NCBI RefSeq assembly: GCF_030462475.1 | Contig: NZ_JASMRZ010000005.1 | Span: 62,001 to 126,000, forward strand | Direction: 5' to 3' | DNA length: 64,000 nucleotides | Source of the DNA: Variovorax sp. CAN15 | GTDB lineage: Bacteria > Pseudomonadota > Gammaproteobacteria > Burkholderiales > Burkholderiaceae_C | In this document: piece after piece, positions 1 to 8,395 of the stretch | How the letters are laid out: every line of letters begins with the position of its first letter | Numbering within the stretch: the first letter of the stretch is position 1 | The notes under the pieces: model-generated | What the model was told of the DNA's origin: nothing | Seen by the model: the letters and a program-made list of their open reading frames with translations, nothing else | The model's database searches: none | Translations under genes and position numbers: made by a program

Positions 1-213
1 GCGCTCGAACGCATCGCGGGCAAGGAAGCCGCCGGCCTGATCGACTGGGAGCCCGATGCCGCCATCGCGAAGATCGTCACCAGTTGGCCCAGCCGCATCC
101 ACGCTGTGCGCGCCGAGGCCCTGGGCCTGAAGGCCGACGCCAGCTTCGACGCGATCCTGCGTGACTACGTGCGCGAGAACGCGCAGGCTGTGAAGCTTCC
201 GCTGAAGGACTGA
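1..213 (+). CDS. denD: D-erythronate dehydrogenase DenD, C-terminal fragment
   Basis: The window opens inside this gene; 70 C-terminal residues and a TGA stop are visible. DenD is an NAD-dependent SDR/epimerase-family enzyme that oxidises D-erythronate to 2-oxo-tetronate. The tail (EPDAAIAKIV, a conserved WP, then ADASFDAILRDY) resembles the C-terminus of DenD as I remember it, and otnK, otnC and otnI follow directly, which is the usual setting. The catalytic Rossmann part lies outside the window, so assignment rests on the tail plus context. otnK starts 5 bp after the stop. Confidence 0.7.
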   Translation, partial: ALERIAGKEAAGLIDWEPDAAIAKIVTSWPSRIHAVRAEALGLKADASFDAILRDYVRENAQAVKLPLKD

Positions 214-218
214 ATGCC

Positions 219-1490
219 ATGGCAAAGCTCGTGCTCGGCTGCATCGCCGACGATTTCACCGGCGCCACCGACCTCGCCAACAACCTCGTGCGCGCCGGCA
301 TGCGGGTGGTGCAGGCCATCGGCGTGCCCGAAGGTCCCCTTGATGTCGACGTGGATGCGGTCGTCGTTGCGCTCAAGTCGCGCACCGTCGCACCGGCCGA
401 TGCCATCGCCCAGTCGCTGGATGCCCTGCGCTGGCTGCAGTCGCAGGGTGCGCAGCAGATCTACTTCAAGTACTGCTCCACCTTCGACAGCACGCCCCAA
501 GGCAACATCGGCCCCGTGACCGAGGCGCTGATGGACGCGATGGGGTGCGACTTCACCATCGCCACGCCCGCCTTCCCCGACAACAAGCGCACCGTGTTCA
601 AGGGCTACCTGTTCGCGGGCGACGTGCTGCTCAACGAGAGCGGCATGCAGAACCACCCCCTCACGCCGATGACCGACCCCAACCTCGTGCGCGTGCTGCA
701 GGCGCAGTGCAGGCGCAAGGTGGGGCTCGTCGACTACGCGGTGGTGGCGCGCGGTGCCGCCGCCATCGAGGAGCGCATCGCGCAGCTCAAGGCCGAGGGC
801 GTTTCCATCGCCATCGTCGACGCGGTGTCTAACGACGACCTGCTGCGCATGGGCCCGGCGCTCGCGAAGAGGCCGCTGGTGACGGCCGGATCGGGCGTGG
901 CCATCGGCCTGCCGGCCAACTTCGGCCTCGCGCCCTCGTCGCAGGCGAGCGCGCTGCCCAAGTCCGGCGGCAAGTCGGCCGTGGTCTCGGGCAGCTGCTC
1001 GCTGGCCACCAACCGGCAGGTGCTCGACTTCATCCAGCGCGGCGGCGCGGCGCTGGCCATCGATCCGCTGCGCATCGCGGCTGGCGTGGATGTCGCGGCC
1101 GAAGTGCTTGCATGGGCCACGCCGCTGATCGACAAGGGCCCGGTGCTCGTCTACTCCACCGCCGAGGCTGGCGCCGTGAAGTCGGTGCAGGGCCGCCTCG
1201 GCGTGGAAGAGGCCGGCGCGATGGTCGAGCGCACCATCGCCGCCATCGCGCGTGGGCTGGTCGAGCGCGGCGTGCACCGGCTGGTGGTGGCCGGCGGCGA
1301 GACCTCGGGCGCCTGCGTGCAGGCGCTGGGCATCGCGCAGATGCAGATCGGCCCGCAGGTCGACCCGGGCGTGCCGTGGTGCCATGCGCGCTCCGAGGCC
1401 GCGCCGGAGGCCGGCGTGCACATCGCGCTGAAGTCCGGCAACTTCGGCAGCGACGATTTCTTCACCAAGGCATTTACAGTGCTCGGATGA
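219..1490 (+). CDS. otnK: 3-oxo-tetronate kinase OtnK (four-carbon acid sugar kinase)
   Basis: A 423-residue protein of the DUF1537 / four-carbon acid sugar kinase family, which phosphorylates 3-oxo-tetronate at C4 in the cytosol. The N-terminal signature IADDFTGATD is near residues 9-18. The C-terminal half carries the nucleotide-binding GGETSGACVQAL stretch and ends with KSGNFGSDDFF, typical of the family, and the length is normal. The ATG at 219 has GAAGGA about 8 bases upstream inside the end of denD. The stop overlaps the otnC start as ATGA, so the two are translationally coupled. Confidence 0.93.
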   Translation: MAKLVLGCIADDFTGATDLANNLVRAGMRVVQAIGVPEGPLDVDVDAVVVALKSRTVAPADAIAQSLDALRWLQSQGAQQIYFKYCSTFDSTPQGNIGPVTEALMDAMGCDFTIATPAFPDNKRTVFKGYLFAGDVLLNESGMQNHPLTPMTDPNLVRVLQAQCRRKVGLVDYAVVARGAAAIEERIAQLKAEGVSIAIVDAVSNDDLLRMGPALAKRPLVTAGSGVAIGLPANFGLAPSSQASALPKSGGKSAVVSGSCSLATNRQVLDFIQRGGAALAIDPLRIAAGVDVAAEVLAWATPLIDKGPVLVYSTAEAGAVKSVQGRLGVEEAGAMVERTIAAIARGLVERGVHRLVVAGGETSGACVQALGIAQMQIGPQVDPGVPWCHARSEAAPEAGVHIALKSGNFGSDDFFTKAFTVLG

Positions 1491-2167
1491 CCGAGAGCAT
1501 GACCGAGAACCAAGCCCGCGAGGAAATCTGCCGCGTCGGCCGCAGCCTGTTCGAGCGCGGCTATGTGCACGCCACGGCCGGCAACATCAGCGTGCGGCTG
1601 GACGACGGCGGCTTTCTCATCACGCCCACCGACGCCTGCCTCGGCTTTCTCGACCCGGCGCGGCTCGCGAGGCTCGACGCGCAAGGTCGGCAGACCGGCG
1701 GCGACCGCGCCAGCAAGACCATCGCGCTGCACACGCGCATCTACGCTGCCGCGCGGAAGTTCGATGCGGACACCGCCTGCGTGATCCACACGCACAGCAC
1801 GCACTGCGTCGCGCTCACGCTGAAGGCGCCCGGCGACGAACTGCTGCCCGCGCTCACGCCTTACTTCGTGATGAAGGTGGGCCATGTGCCGGTCATCCCG
1901 TATCACCGCCCCGGCGCGCCCGAAGCCGCCGAGCAGGTCGCCCAGGCCATCGAGCGCTTCGGCGCCGCCGGCACGCCGATCCGCGCCGTGATGCTCACGC
2001 GCCTCGGTCCCAACGTGTGGCACGACACGCCGGCCGCCGCCATGGCCGTGCTCGAGGAACTCGAGGAAACCGCCAGGCTCCAGCAGCTCGCGCAGGCCGC
2101 AAGGCCCGAGCCGCTGGATGCCGATCAGATCGATGAACTGCGCCGCACTTTCGGCGCGCGCTGGTAG
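1487..2167 (+). CDS. otnC: 3-oxo-tetronate 4-phosphate decarboxylase OtnC (class II aldolase fold)
   Basis: A 226-residue class II aldolase/adducin-family protein. OtnC decarboxylates 3-oxo-tetronate 4-phosphate to dihydroxyacetone phosphate, the last step of the pathway. N-terminal HATAGNISVR and the metal-binding IHTHSTH are present. At the place where fuculose-aldolase relatives have the third zinc histidine (NHGP), this protein reads TRLGPNVWHD, so that position is Leu with a His six residues later. This may be a subgroup trait. The start at 1487 overlaps the otnK stop (ATGA); a second in-frame ATG lies at 1499. Confidence 0.88.
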   Translation: MTESMTENQAREEICRVGRSLFERGYVHATAGNISVRLDDGGFLITPTDACLGFLDPARLARLDAQGRQTGGDRASKTIALHTRIYAAARKFDADTACVIHTHSTHCVALTLKAPGDELLPALTPYFVMKVGHVPVIPYHRPGAPEAAEQVAQAIERFGAAGTPIRAVMLTRLGPNVWHDTPAAAMAVLEELEETARLQQLAQAARPEPLDADQIDELRRTFGARW

Positions 2168-2179
2168 TAAAAACACCCC

Positions 2180-3001
2180 ATGCCCCAATTCGCAGCCAAT
2201 CTCTCGATGCTCTATCCGGAGCTCGCCTTTCTCGACCGCTTCGACGCCGCCGCGAAGGACGGTTTCAAGGCCGTGGAATACCTCTTCCCCTACGACTTCT
2301 CGAAGGAAGAAATCGTCGCCCGGCTGAAGCACAACGGCCTGCAGCAGGTGCTTTTCAACGGCCCGCCGGGCGACTGGAACGGCGGCGAGCGCGGACTGGC
2401 CTGCCTGCCGGGGCGCGAGGCCGAGTTCCGCGAGGGCATCGCCAGGGCCATCGACTACGCCGTGGCGCTCGACTGCCCGCGCATTCACGTCATGGCCGGC
2501 CTCGTGCCACAAGGACAGCAGCGCGACGCGCTGCAGCCCGTGTACGTCGACAACCTGCGCTGGGCTGCCGCCGAGGCCGCCAAGGCGGGCCGCGACGTGC
2601 TGATCGAGCCGATCAACACGCGCGACATTCCGGGCTTCTTCATCAACCGGCAGGACCATGCGCACGAGATCGTCGAGACCGTGGGCGCGCCCAACCTCAA
2701 GGTGCAGATGGACCTGTACCACTGCCAGATCGTCGAGGGCGACGTGGCGATGAAGATCCGCAAGTACCTGCCGACCGGCCGCGTCGGCCACATCCAGATC
2801 GCGGGCGTGCCCGAGCGCAACGAGCCCGACACCGGCGAGCAGAACTACCCCTACCTCTTCGACGTGCTCGACGAGGTGTCGGCGCAGTGCGGCTGGCAGG
2901 GCTGGGTGGGCTGCGAGTACCGGCCGCGCCGCGGCTCGGAGCCCGGCGGCACTTCGGCCGGCCTCGGCTGGCTGCGCGACTGGAAGCAGCGGCGCGCATG
3001 A
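2180..3001 (+). CDS. otnI: 2-oxo-tetronate isomerase OtnI
   Basis: A 273-residue TIM-barrel protein of the hydroxypyruvate isomerase-like family (xylose isomerase superfamily). OtnI converts 2-oxo-tetronate, the DenD product, to 3-oxo-tetronate for OtnK. Visible family features are [13 protein letters not shown] at the N-terminus, VEYLFPYD, and the metal or substrate acidic residues in [21 protein letters not shown] and GCEYRP. The gene starts 12 bp after otnC and its stop overlaps the next start as ATGA. With denD, otnK and otnC this completes a D-erythronate-type route to a glycolytic intermediate. Confidence 0.9.
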   Translation: MPQFAANLSMLYPELAFLDRFDAAAKDGFKAVEYLFPYDFSKEEIVARLKHNGLQQVLFNGPPGDWNGGERGLACLPGREAEFREGIARAIDYAVALDCPRIHVMAGLVPQGQQRDALQPVYVDNLRWAAAEAAKAGRDVLIEPINTRDIPGFFINRQDHAHEIVETVGAPNLKVQMDLYHCQIVEGDVAMKIRKYLPTGRVGHIQIAGVPERNEPDTGEQNYPYLFDVLDEVSAQCGWQGWVGCEYRPRRGSEPGGTSAGLGWLRDWKQRRA

Positions 3002-4197
3002 AGCTCGAAGGGCTGCGCATTCCGGCGCCGCTGCGTGGCTTCGCGGCGGGCGAGGCGCAGCTGTTCGACATCGTGCTGGCGGGCGACAGGGTCGGATCGA
3101 TCACGCCCAGCGCACAACAGCAGCAGGCCAGGGGCACGCTGCTGAGCGCTTTGGTCGAGGCGCATGCGCACATCGACAAGAACTACACCGTGCAGGACGT
3201 TGGCGCCGCGCAGGGCAACCTGTTCGTCGCCATCGAGCGCATGAACCGCCACCGCGAGAGCTGGACCGGCGAATCGCTGCGCCTGCGCATGGAGCACGCG
3301 CTGCGCGACGCCTGGCAGTCAGGCACCCGCGCGCTGCGCACGCACCTCGACTGGGTGCAGCCCGAGCCGCCGGCCGCGCTGGCGGTGTTCGAGGCGCTGC
3401 GCGAGGAATGGCGCGGGCGCATCGAGCTGCAGTTCGTCTCGCTCACGCCGCTGGACCTGTTCGCCGAGATGGCGGTGGGCGAGCGCGTCGCGCGCGAGGT
3501 GAAGCGCGCGAGAGGCGTGCTCGGCGCCTTCGTCTACCGCAACGACGGCATCGTCCACAAGCTGGGGCGGGTGTTCGACCTGGCGCAGCAGCACGGCCTG
3601 GCGCTCGACTTCCATGTCGACGAAGGCCTGGACATCGAGGCCACCGGCCTGCGCAGCATCGCCCAGCTGGTGCGTGCGCGCGACTTCAGGCAGGGCGTGG
3701 TCTGCGGCCATGCCTGCTCGCTCTCGGTGCAGGAAGACGCGGTGGCCGCCGAGACGCTCGCGCTGTGCGCCGGCGCGGGCATCCACCTCGTCGCGCTGCC
3801 CACCACCAATCTTTACCTGCAGGGCGCGTGGGACCGCACGCCGGTGAGTCGCGGCATCACGCGCATCCGCGAAGCGGCGGCACGGGGCTTGCGTGCGAGC
3901 CTGGCGACCGACAACGTGCAGGACGCCTTCTATCCCTACGGCAGCTACGACCTGCTGGAGACCTTCGGCCTCGGCGTGCAGGCGGCGCACCTCGCGCCGG
4001 CCGACGACTGGCTCGACACCATCACCGTGAACCCCGCGAAGGCGCTGGGGCTCGCGTGGGACGGACGCATCGCGCCGGGCTGCCCGGCCGACCTGCTGGT
4101 GTTGTCGGCCACCGGGGAACATGAACTGATCGGCCCGCGCGGGCGGCAACGCACCGTCATCCGCGCCGGCCAAGTATTGGAGAGCAGCGAACGATGA
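2998..4197 (+). CDS. CodA-like metal-dependent amidohydrolase
   Basis: A 399-residue amidohydrolase-superfamily enzyme resembling cytosine deaminase-type proteins. Metal and catalytic motifs are in order: [20 protein letters not shown] and ATDN. Substrate is not predictable from these. The start at 2998 overlaps the otnI stop (ATGA), and its own stop overlaps the RidA gene, so it is translationally wired into the tetronate operon. Inference: it may hydrolyse a cyclic amide, lactone or deaminable precursor feeding the pathway, or belong to the nitrogen-compound locus on the opposite strand. Family confidence is high; function is open. Confidence 0.8.
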   Translation: MKLEGLRIPAPLRGFAAGEAQLFDIVLAGDRVGSITPSAQQQQARGTLLSALVEAHAHIDKNYTVQDVGAAQGNLFVAIERMNRHRESWTGESLRLRMEHALRDAWQSGTRALRTHLDWVQPEPPAALAVFEALREEWRGRIELQFVSLTPLDLFAEMAVGERVAREVKRARGVLGAFVYRNDGIVHKLGRVFDLAQQHGLALDFHVDEGLDIEATGLRSIAQLVRARDFRQGVVCGHACSLSVQEDAVAAETLALCAGAGIHLVALPTTNLYLQGAWDRTPVSRGITRIREAAARGLRASLATDNVQDAFYPYGSYDLLETFGLGVQAAHLAPADDWLDTITVNPAKALGLAWDGRIAPGCPADLLVLSATGEHELIGPRGRQRTVIRAGQVLESSER

Positions 4198-4649
4198 GCA
4201 TGGGCAAGCCGATGGCCAACTACGCGGCCGCCAAGCGCGTGGGCGATTTCGTCTTCATGAGCGGCGTGGTCGCCGTCGACCCGGCCACGCGCCGCGCGGT
4301 CGCCGGCTACGACGCCATCCCCGAAGAAGCGCGTACCGCCTTGCAAAGCGTGGGCTACGCCACCGGCCAGATGTCGGTGGATGTGTTCGAGGCGCCCATC
4401 GTCGCGCAGAGCTGGTTCGTGCTGGAGCGCATCCGCCAGATCGCGGCCGAGCATGGCGGCACGATGGAAGACGTGGTGAAGCTGGTGCAGTACTTCCGCC
4501 ATCTGCCGCACTACGCCTTCTACAACCGGGTGCGCGGCCTGTTCTATCCGGGCGAGCCGCCAGTGAGCACGGTGGTGGAGGTGTCGCGCTTCCTGCCGGG
4601 GGACGAGGTGCTGGTGGAGGTGGAAGCCACGATGTACCTGCCGCAATAG
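4194..4649 (+). CDS. RidA family protein (YjgF/YER057c/UK114)
   Basis: A 151-residue RidA-superfamily protein. Such proteins hydrolyse reactive enamine/imine intermediates, and some subfamilies (RutC type) act in pyrimidine catabolism. Typical features are GDFVFMSGVVAVDP near the N-terminus, the helix ending VVKLVQYFRHL, and the C-terminal PVSTVVEVSRFLPGDEVLVEVEATMY. It lacks the classical C-R-A-A-V context around the catalytic arginine, so archetypal RidA activity is not assured. It overlaps the amidohydrolase by ATGA and is the last gene of the operon; a structured repeat follows six bases after the stop. Confidence 0.8.
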   Translation: MSMGKPMANYAAAKRVGDFVFMSGVVAVDPATRRAVAGYDAIPEEARTALQSVGYATGQMSVDVFEAPIVAQSWFVLERIRQIAAEHGGTMEDVVKLVQYFRHLPHYAFYNRVRGLFYPGEPPVSTVVEVSRFLPGDEVLVEVEATMYLPQ

Positions 4650-4654
4650 GTACT

Positions 4655-4746
4655 CCCCCAGGCTTCGCGCACTTCGTGTCGCTTCGCCAACCCCTCGCCG
4701 GGGGCGACACCTGCGGCCCGGCGGAGCCGGTTCCGCGGTGTCCGCG
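4655..4746 (+). repeat. Intergenic hairpin repeat, copy 1 (forward)
   Basis: About 92 bp between the convergent RidA and TetR genes. It starts CCCCCAGGCT and contains CACTTCGTGTCGCTTCGCC, a C-run/G-run hairpin, then a second stem built from ACACC-GCGG-CCGGC paired with GCCGG-CCGC-GGTGT. The same layout recurs at eight other places in the window. It probably ends both transcripts, although neither arm is followed by a good T-run. Confidence 0.85.
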
Positions 4747-4759
4747 AAAAGTCCTGTTC

Positions 4760-5434
4760 TTATCTGACGCCGGCGCCCTTGAGCAGGAACTCGGTCACCT
4801 GCTCGATCAGGTAGCGCCGGTCCTTGCCGTCCTTGTCCTGGCCCTGCTGGGCCGTGTCGCGGAAGTAGGCGGCCTGCGTGGCGTGGTCGGCGTAGAACTG
4901 CGTCACGGCCCAGATGTGGAACAGCACCAGCATCGGGTCGGCCTCGTCCATCAGGCCCTGGGTCATCCAGTTGCGGATCACGGCGGCGGCCTGGTCGGTG
5001 CGCTGCTTGCTCGTCTCCATCATGTCGTTGATGACCGGCGCACCGCGCAGCATCTCGGCGGTGAAGATGCGGGAGCGCAGCGGGTGCTCGAACGAGAACA
5101 TCATCTTGCGGCGGATCAGGTCGCCCAGCACCTTGCGCGGGCCGAAGGCCTCGTCGCTGAAGCCGAACACCACGATCCAGTCGTTGAGGATGTCCTGCAG
5201 CACCTGGCGGTACAGCGCCTCCTTGCTGTCGATGTAGTAGTGCAGCTGCGCCTTCGACAGCCCCGCCTTGTCGGCGATGGCCTGCGTCGACGCGCCGGCC
5301 AGCCCCTCGCTCGCGAACACCTCGATGGCGGCCTGGTTGATGAGGCCGAGCACCTGCGTGTACTTGCGCGAGCGGCCGCGCGTGGCGGGCGCCTCGCCGT
5401 CGCTCTCTTCCGTGATCGCGGTGCGTGCATTCAC
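4760..5434 (-). CDS. RutR-like TetR family transcriptional regulator
   Basis: A 224-residue TetR protein. The helix-turn-helix STQAIADKAGLSKAQLHYY lies near residues 38-56. The rest (SKEALYRQVL, EMLRGAPVI, LFHIWAVTQFYADHATQ) follows E. coli RutR, the uracil/thymine-responsive pyrimidine regulator, over its whole length as far as I recall that sequence. The start is GTG at 5434, overlapping the preceding reductase stop as GTGA; no upstream ATG in frame is plausible. It is last in a minus-strand operon headed by a creatininase-like gene whose promoter holds a RutR-like palindrome. Confidence 0.85.
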   Translation of the reverse strand: MNARTAITEESDGEAPATRGRSRKYTQVLGLINQAAIEVFASEGLAGASTQAIADKAGLSKAQLHYYIDSKEALYRQVLQDILNDWIVVFGFSDEAFGPRKVLGDLIRRKMMFSFEHPLRSRIFTAEMLRGAPVINDMMETSKQRTDQAAAVIRNWMTQGLMDEADPMLVLFHIWAVTQFYADHATQAAYFRDTAQQGQDKDGKDRRYLIEQVTEFLLKGAGVR

Positions 5435-6399
5435 AGCTGCAGTTCCAGTTCCAGCCCCTTGGCGCGCGAGCAGCACAGCGCCACCTTGTGGCGGCGCTCG
5501 CTGCCCGTGAGGCAGAAGTCGCGGTGCTCGGCGCCCTCGCCATCGCCCTCGACCACGCAGGTGCCGCACAGCCCTTGCTGGCACGACACCGGAATGTCGA
5601 TGCCGACCTCGTGCAGCGCGTCGACGGCGGTCTGGTCGGCCGCCACCGGCACCGTGATGCCGCGCCTGGCGAGCCTGAGCGTGAAGGGCAGGCCGGCGGC
5701 CGCGCCCGCGTCGGTGGGCGCGGCGAAGTACTCGGCATGCAGCGCGTCTTCGGGCCAGTGCGCGGCGGCGTCGCGCACCGCCTGCATGAAGCCGCCGGGG
5801 CCGCACACGTACAGATGCGTGCCGGGAGCGTGCCCTGCCAGCAGCGAACGCAGGTCGATGCGCTGGGAAGAGGCATCGCCCTGGTCGAGATGCAGGCGCA
5901 GGTGCGGCGCCAGCGCAGGCATGCGCAGCGCGTCGGCGAAAGCCAGGTGCTCCTCGCTGCGCGCGAACACGCACAGCGTGAAGGCCGCGCCGCGCGCCGC
6001 GAGCGCCTGCGCCATCGCCAGCAGCGGCGTCATGCCGATGCCGCCGGCCAGCAGCAGGTGATGCGTGGCCTCCTCGCGCAGCGGGAAGGTGTTGCGCGGC
6101 GCGCTGATCGGCAGCAGGTCGCCCTCGCGTACGCGCTCGTGCATCGAGGCCGAGCCGCCGCGACTCGACAGCTCGCGCTTCACGCCGATCACGTAGCGCC
6201 CCGCGTTCGCGGCCGATGGCGCGCGCGCCAGCGAGTACTGGCGCGAGAAGCCGCCGGGCATGTGCACGTCGATGTGCGCGCCGGCCTCGTAGGAAGGCAG
6301 CGGCCGGCCCCACGGGTGGGCCAGCTCGAAGGCCAGGATTTCCGGCGTCTGGCGCGAGATGCGTTCGACGCGGACGGTGAGCGTGCGTTCGAGGCTCAT
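5431..6399 (-). CDS. PDR/VanB family oxidoreductase (ferredoxin-type reductase)
   Basis: A 322-residue phthalate dioxygenase reductase-like electron-transfer protein. The FMN-binding FSRQYSLA is at roughly residues 50-57, the NAD-binding GGIGMTPLLAMA and CGPGGFM are in the middle, and a plant-type 2Fe-2S domain at the C-terminus has the C-x4-C-x2-C pattern (SCQQGLCGTC) plus a distal Cys. Such proteins feed electrons from NAD(P)H to a Rieske or similar oxygenase, yet no oxygenase gene is in the operon. The partner must be encoded elsewhere or be one of the flavoproteins here. Confidence 0.88.
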   Translation of the reverse strand: MSLERTLTVRVERISRQTPEILAFELAHPWGRPLPSYEAGAHIDVHMPGGFSRQYSLARAPSAANAGRYVIGVKRELSSRGGSASMHERVREGDLLPISAPRNTFPLREEATHHLLLAGGIGMTPLLAMAQALAARGAAFTLCVFARSEEHLAFADALRMPALAPHLRLHLDQGDASSQRIDLRSLLAGHAPGTHLYVCGPGGFMQAVRDAAAHWPEDALHAEYFAAPTDAGAAAGLPFTLRLARRGITVPVAADQTAVDALHEVGIDIPVSCQQGLCGTCVVEGDGEGAEHRDFCLTGSERRHKVALCCSRAKGLELELQL

Positions 6400-6436
6400 G
6401 GTGTTGTGTCTCCCTCTGGAGTCGGTGGCTCTTGCG

Positions 6437-7027
6437 CTAGATGCTGCCCAGCTTGCGCGAGACGCGTTCGATGAAATGGGTGCGGTCGCTCGCGGTGACG
6501 GCGTTCATGTCGTGCAGCTGCAGCCAGGTCACCTTGCAGCGCCACGCGAAGAGTGCGCGCAGCGCCCGCGTGAAGAGCCGCCTGCCCGGATCGCCGATGG
6601 CCATCACGAACCAGCGCGGCGAGCCGCCGGTGGTCACCACCGTGAGCCGCCGGATGTGCCGCATGCCCGACTTCGCGAGCTGCCCCTTGCGTTCCGCCGG
6701 CAGGAAGGCCACGCCCGGCAGCCACACCCGTTCGAGCCAGCCCTTGAGCATCGACGGCGGCCCGTGGAACCAGGTGGGAAACACGAACACCAGGTGCTCG
6801 GCCCACAGCAGCGCTTCGACGTGGGGTTTCACACGTTCGCGTATCAGGGCGGGGTTGTCGAGGTAGGCGATGCGCTCTTCGCATGTCAGCGTGGGGTCGA
6901 AGCCCTCGGCGTACAGGTCGATGGCCTTGACGGGATGTCGCGGCTGGAGCGCCTCGAGGGCGGTGCGGTAGAGCGCGTGGTTGAAACTGTCAGGGTTCGG
7001 ATGGCAGTGGACGACTAGCGTTTTCAT
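6437..7027 (-). CDS. Flavodoxin-fold NAD(P)H dehydrogenase (quinone)-like protein
   Basis: A 196-residue protein of the NAD(P)H quinone reductase / KefF-MdaB flavodoxin-like family. KTLVVHCHPNPDSFNHAL at the N-terminus is the FMN phosphate loop, and VFVFPTWFHGPPSMLKGWLERVWLPGVAF is the standard middle motif (quoted in part: PTWFHGPPSMLKGW). It probably reduces quinone-like or electrophilic compounds with two electrons. It lies 37 bp upstream of the PDR reductase on the same strand and is likely co-transcribed with it. The physiological substrate is unknown. Confidence 0.8.
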   Translation of the reverse strand: MKTLVVHCHPNPDSFNHALYRTALEALQPRHPVKAIDLYAEGFDPTLTCEERIAYLDNPALIRERVKPHVEALLWAEHLVFVFPTWFHGPPSMLKGWLERVWLPGVAFLPAERKGQLAKSGMRHIRRLTVVTTGGSPRWFVMAIGDPGRRLFTRALRALFAWRCKVTWLQLHDMNAVTASDRTHFIERVSRKLGSI

Positions 7028-7072
7028 GGTTGAGGGCCGGTTCGCCCGGCGGTTGTTGGCCGCCGGCGAGAC

Positions 7073-7142
7073 GGGGTCAGAGCCCAGGGGGTGAAAGGCC
7101 GCGCGGTGCCTTATGGCAACCCAGGCGCCGGCATCTGACCCC
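7073..7142. repeat. REP-like palindromic element
   Basis: Nine-base arms GGGGTCAGA (7073-7081) and TCTGACCCC (7134-7142) form a perfect inverted repeat around a GC-rich interior that can itself fold (GGTGCC...GGCAACC). GGGGTCAG palindromes resemble REP sequences associated with RAYT transposases in other proteobacteria. It sits in the 156-bp gap between the binding-protein gene and the quinone reductase gene, so it could act as a transcript stabiliser or attenuator. Only one copy is seen in the window. Confidence 0.5.
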
Positions 7143-7183
7143 GGCGCAAGCCCCGCGCGACCCGCGGGAAAAAATCGGTGTGC

Positions 7184-8212
7184 CTACTTGCCCGTGAGCT
7201 TCTTGCGCACGTCGATGCCGACGCCCTTGTTCACGAACTGCGTGGTGACCACCTTCGACAGGTCGACCTCGCCGGGCTTGTACAGGCCGGCCTTGACCAT
7301 CTTGTCGTAGAAGTCCTTCACGCGGGCCTCGTCCATCGCGCCGATGCCCTTGGTGAGCGATTCGCCGCTGTCGACGATGCCCATCTTCTTCATCAGCTCG
7401 ATGGAGCCCTGCGAGGAGGCCACGGGCGAGTCGGGGTTGATCCTGGCGATCATCTCGTTGGCGGCCTTGTTGTCGCCGTAGAGGTAGTTGTTCCAGCCGA
7501 TGATCGATGCCTCGACGAACTTGCGCACCGTCTCGGGCCTGGTCTTCACCATGTCGGCGCGCGTCTCGATGGTGGTCGAGTAGGTCGAGAAGCCGTTGTC
7601 GGCCAGGAGCTGCACCACCGGGTCGAAGCCGGCCTGCGCCTTGATCGACAGCGGCTCGGAGATGGCGTAGCCCTGCTGGATCGACTTCTTGTCGGCCAGG
7701 AACGGGCCCACGTTGAAGGTGTAGGGCTTGAGCTGCGAGTCCTTGAAGCCGTGCTCCGACTTCATCCACTGCCAGAAGCTGAACTGGCCGTCCTTGCCGA
7801 TGAAGGCCACGGGCGCCTTGGTCATGTCCTTGAAGGTGTCGAACCCCTGGCCGGGGTGCGCGAACATGGCCTGCGGGTCCTTCTGGAAGAAGGCGGCCAC
7901 CACCACGGTGGGTACGCCGTTCTTCACGTTGTCGAAGGACTGCAGCAGGTTGCCGGTCATCAGGAAGTCGACCTTGCCGGCCGGCAGCATCGGCCGGTTG
8001 TTGACCATCGGGCCGCCCTGCTGGATGTCGACGTCGAGGCCGTACTTCTTGTAGGTGCCGTCCACCAGCGCCTGGTAGAAGCCGCCGTGGCCGGCCTGCG
8101 CCTTCCAGTTGGTGGCGAACACCACTTTTTCCTGCGCCTGCACGGCGAAGGCGGCGGCAGCGAGCGCTATGCCGAGGGCAAGCGGACGGATGGTCAGAGC
8201 GGGAACGCGCAT
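7184..8212 (-). CDS. ABC transporter substrate-binding protein (NMT1/THI5-like)
   Basis: A 342-residue periplasmic binding protein. The signal peptide is about 26 residues (MRVPALTIRPLALGIALAAA, then AVQAQ/E). The mature part KVVFATNWKAQAGHGGFYQAL and the DVDIQQGGPMVNN region match the NMT1/THI5-like family, whose members bind pyrimidine-type molecules, riboflavin, taurine, nitrate or aromatic acids. The chosen ATG at 8212 gives a clean signal peptide and has AGGAG upstream; an upstream ATG at 8350 would bury it. It belongs with the permease and ATPase at 9.9-11.6 kb. Confidence 0.85.
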   Translation of the reverse strand: MRVPALTIRPLALGIALAAAAFAVQAQEKVVFATNWKAQAGHGGFYQALVDGTYKKYGLDVDIQQGGPMVNNRPMLPAGKVDFLMTGNLLQSFDNVKNGVPTVVVAAFFQKDPQAMFAHPGQGFDTFKDMTKAPVAFIGKDGQFSFWQWMKSEHGFKDSQLKPYTFNVGPFLADKKSIQQGYAISEPLSIKAQAGFDPVVQLLADNGFSTYSTTIETRADMVKTRPETVRKFVEASIIGWNNYLYGDNKAANEMIARINPDSPVASSQGSIELMKKMGIVDSGESLTKGIGAMDEARVKDFYDKMVKAGLYKPGEVDLSKVVTTQFVNKGVGIDVRKKLTGK

Positions 8213-8395
8213 GGCAGTGGACTCCTGGGTTGAATGCGAGATGAGATTTTCGTGTTGGTCGAGGGGTTTTTTTCGGGGCGCGTGCGCAGGCCGTCGGGTA
8301 CTCCCCTCCGCGAATGTCCCCCGTCGGCGTGAGCGCGCCCTGAACAGCAACGCTCAGAAGACCACCCACGACGAGCGAAAAGCCAAGGTTTCATT
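8213..8395. other. 183-bp gap between FAD oxidase and binding-protein genes
   Basis: No ORF with a credible start or protein character fits here. A CCGTCGG direct repeat (near 8298 and 8329) and a short A-run on the minus strand near 8270 are visible, but no hairpin with a T-run. A start site within the operon for the binding-protein gene is possible; the sequence does not settle it. Confidence 0.4.

Noticed and set aside
4676-6061. 461-residue plus-strand frame opposite TetR and the reductase
   Set aside because: Starts inside repeat copy 1 and has no domain character; the minus strand carries complete genes.
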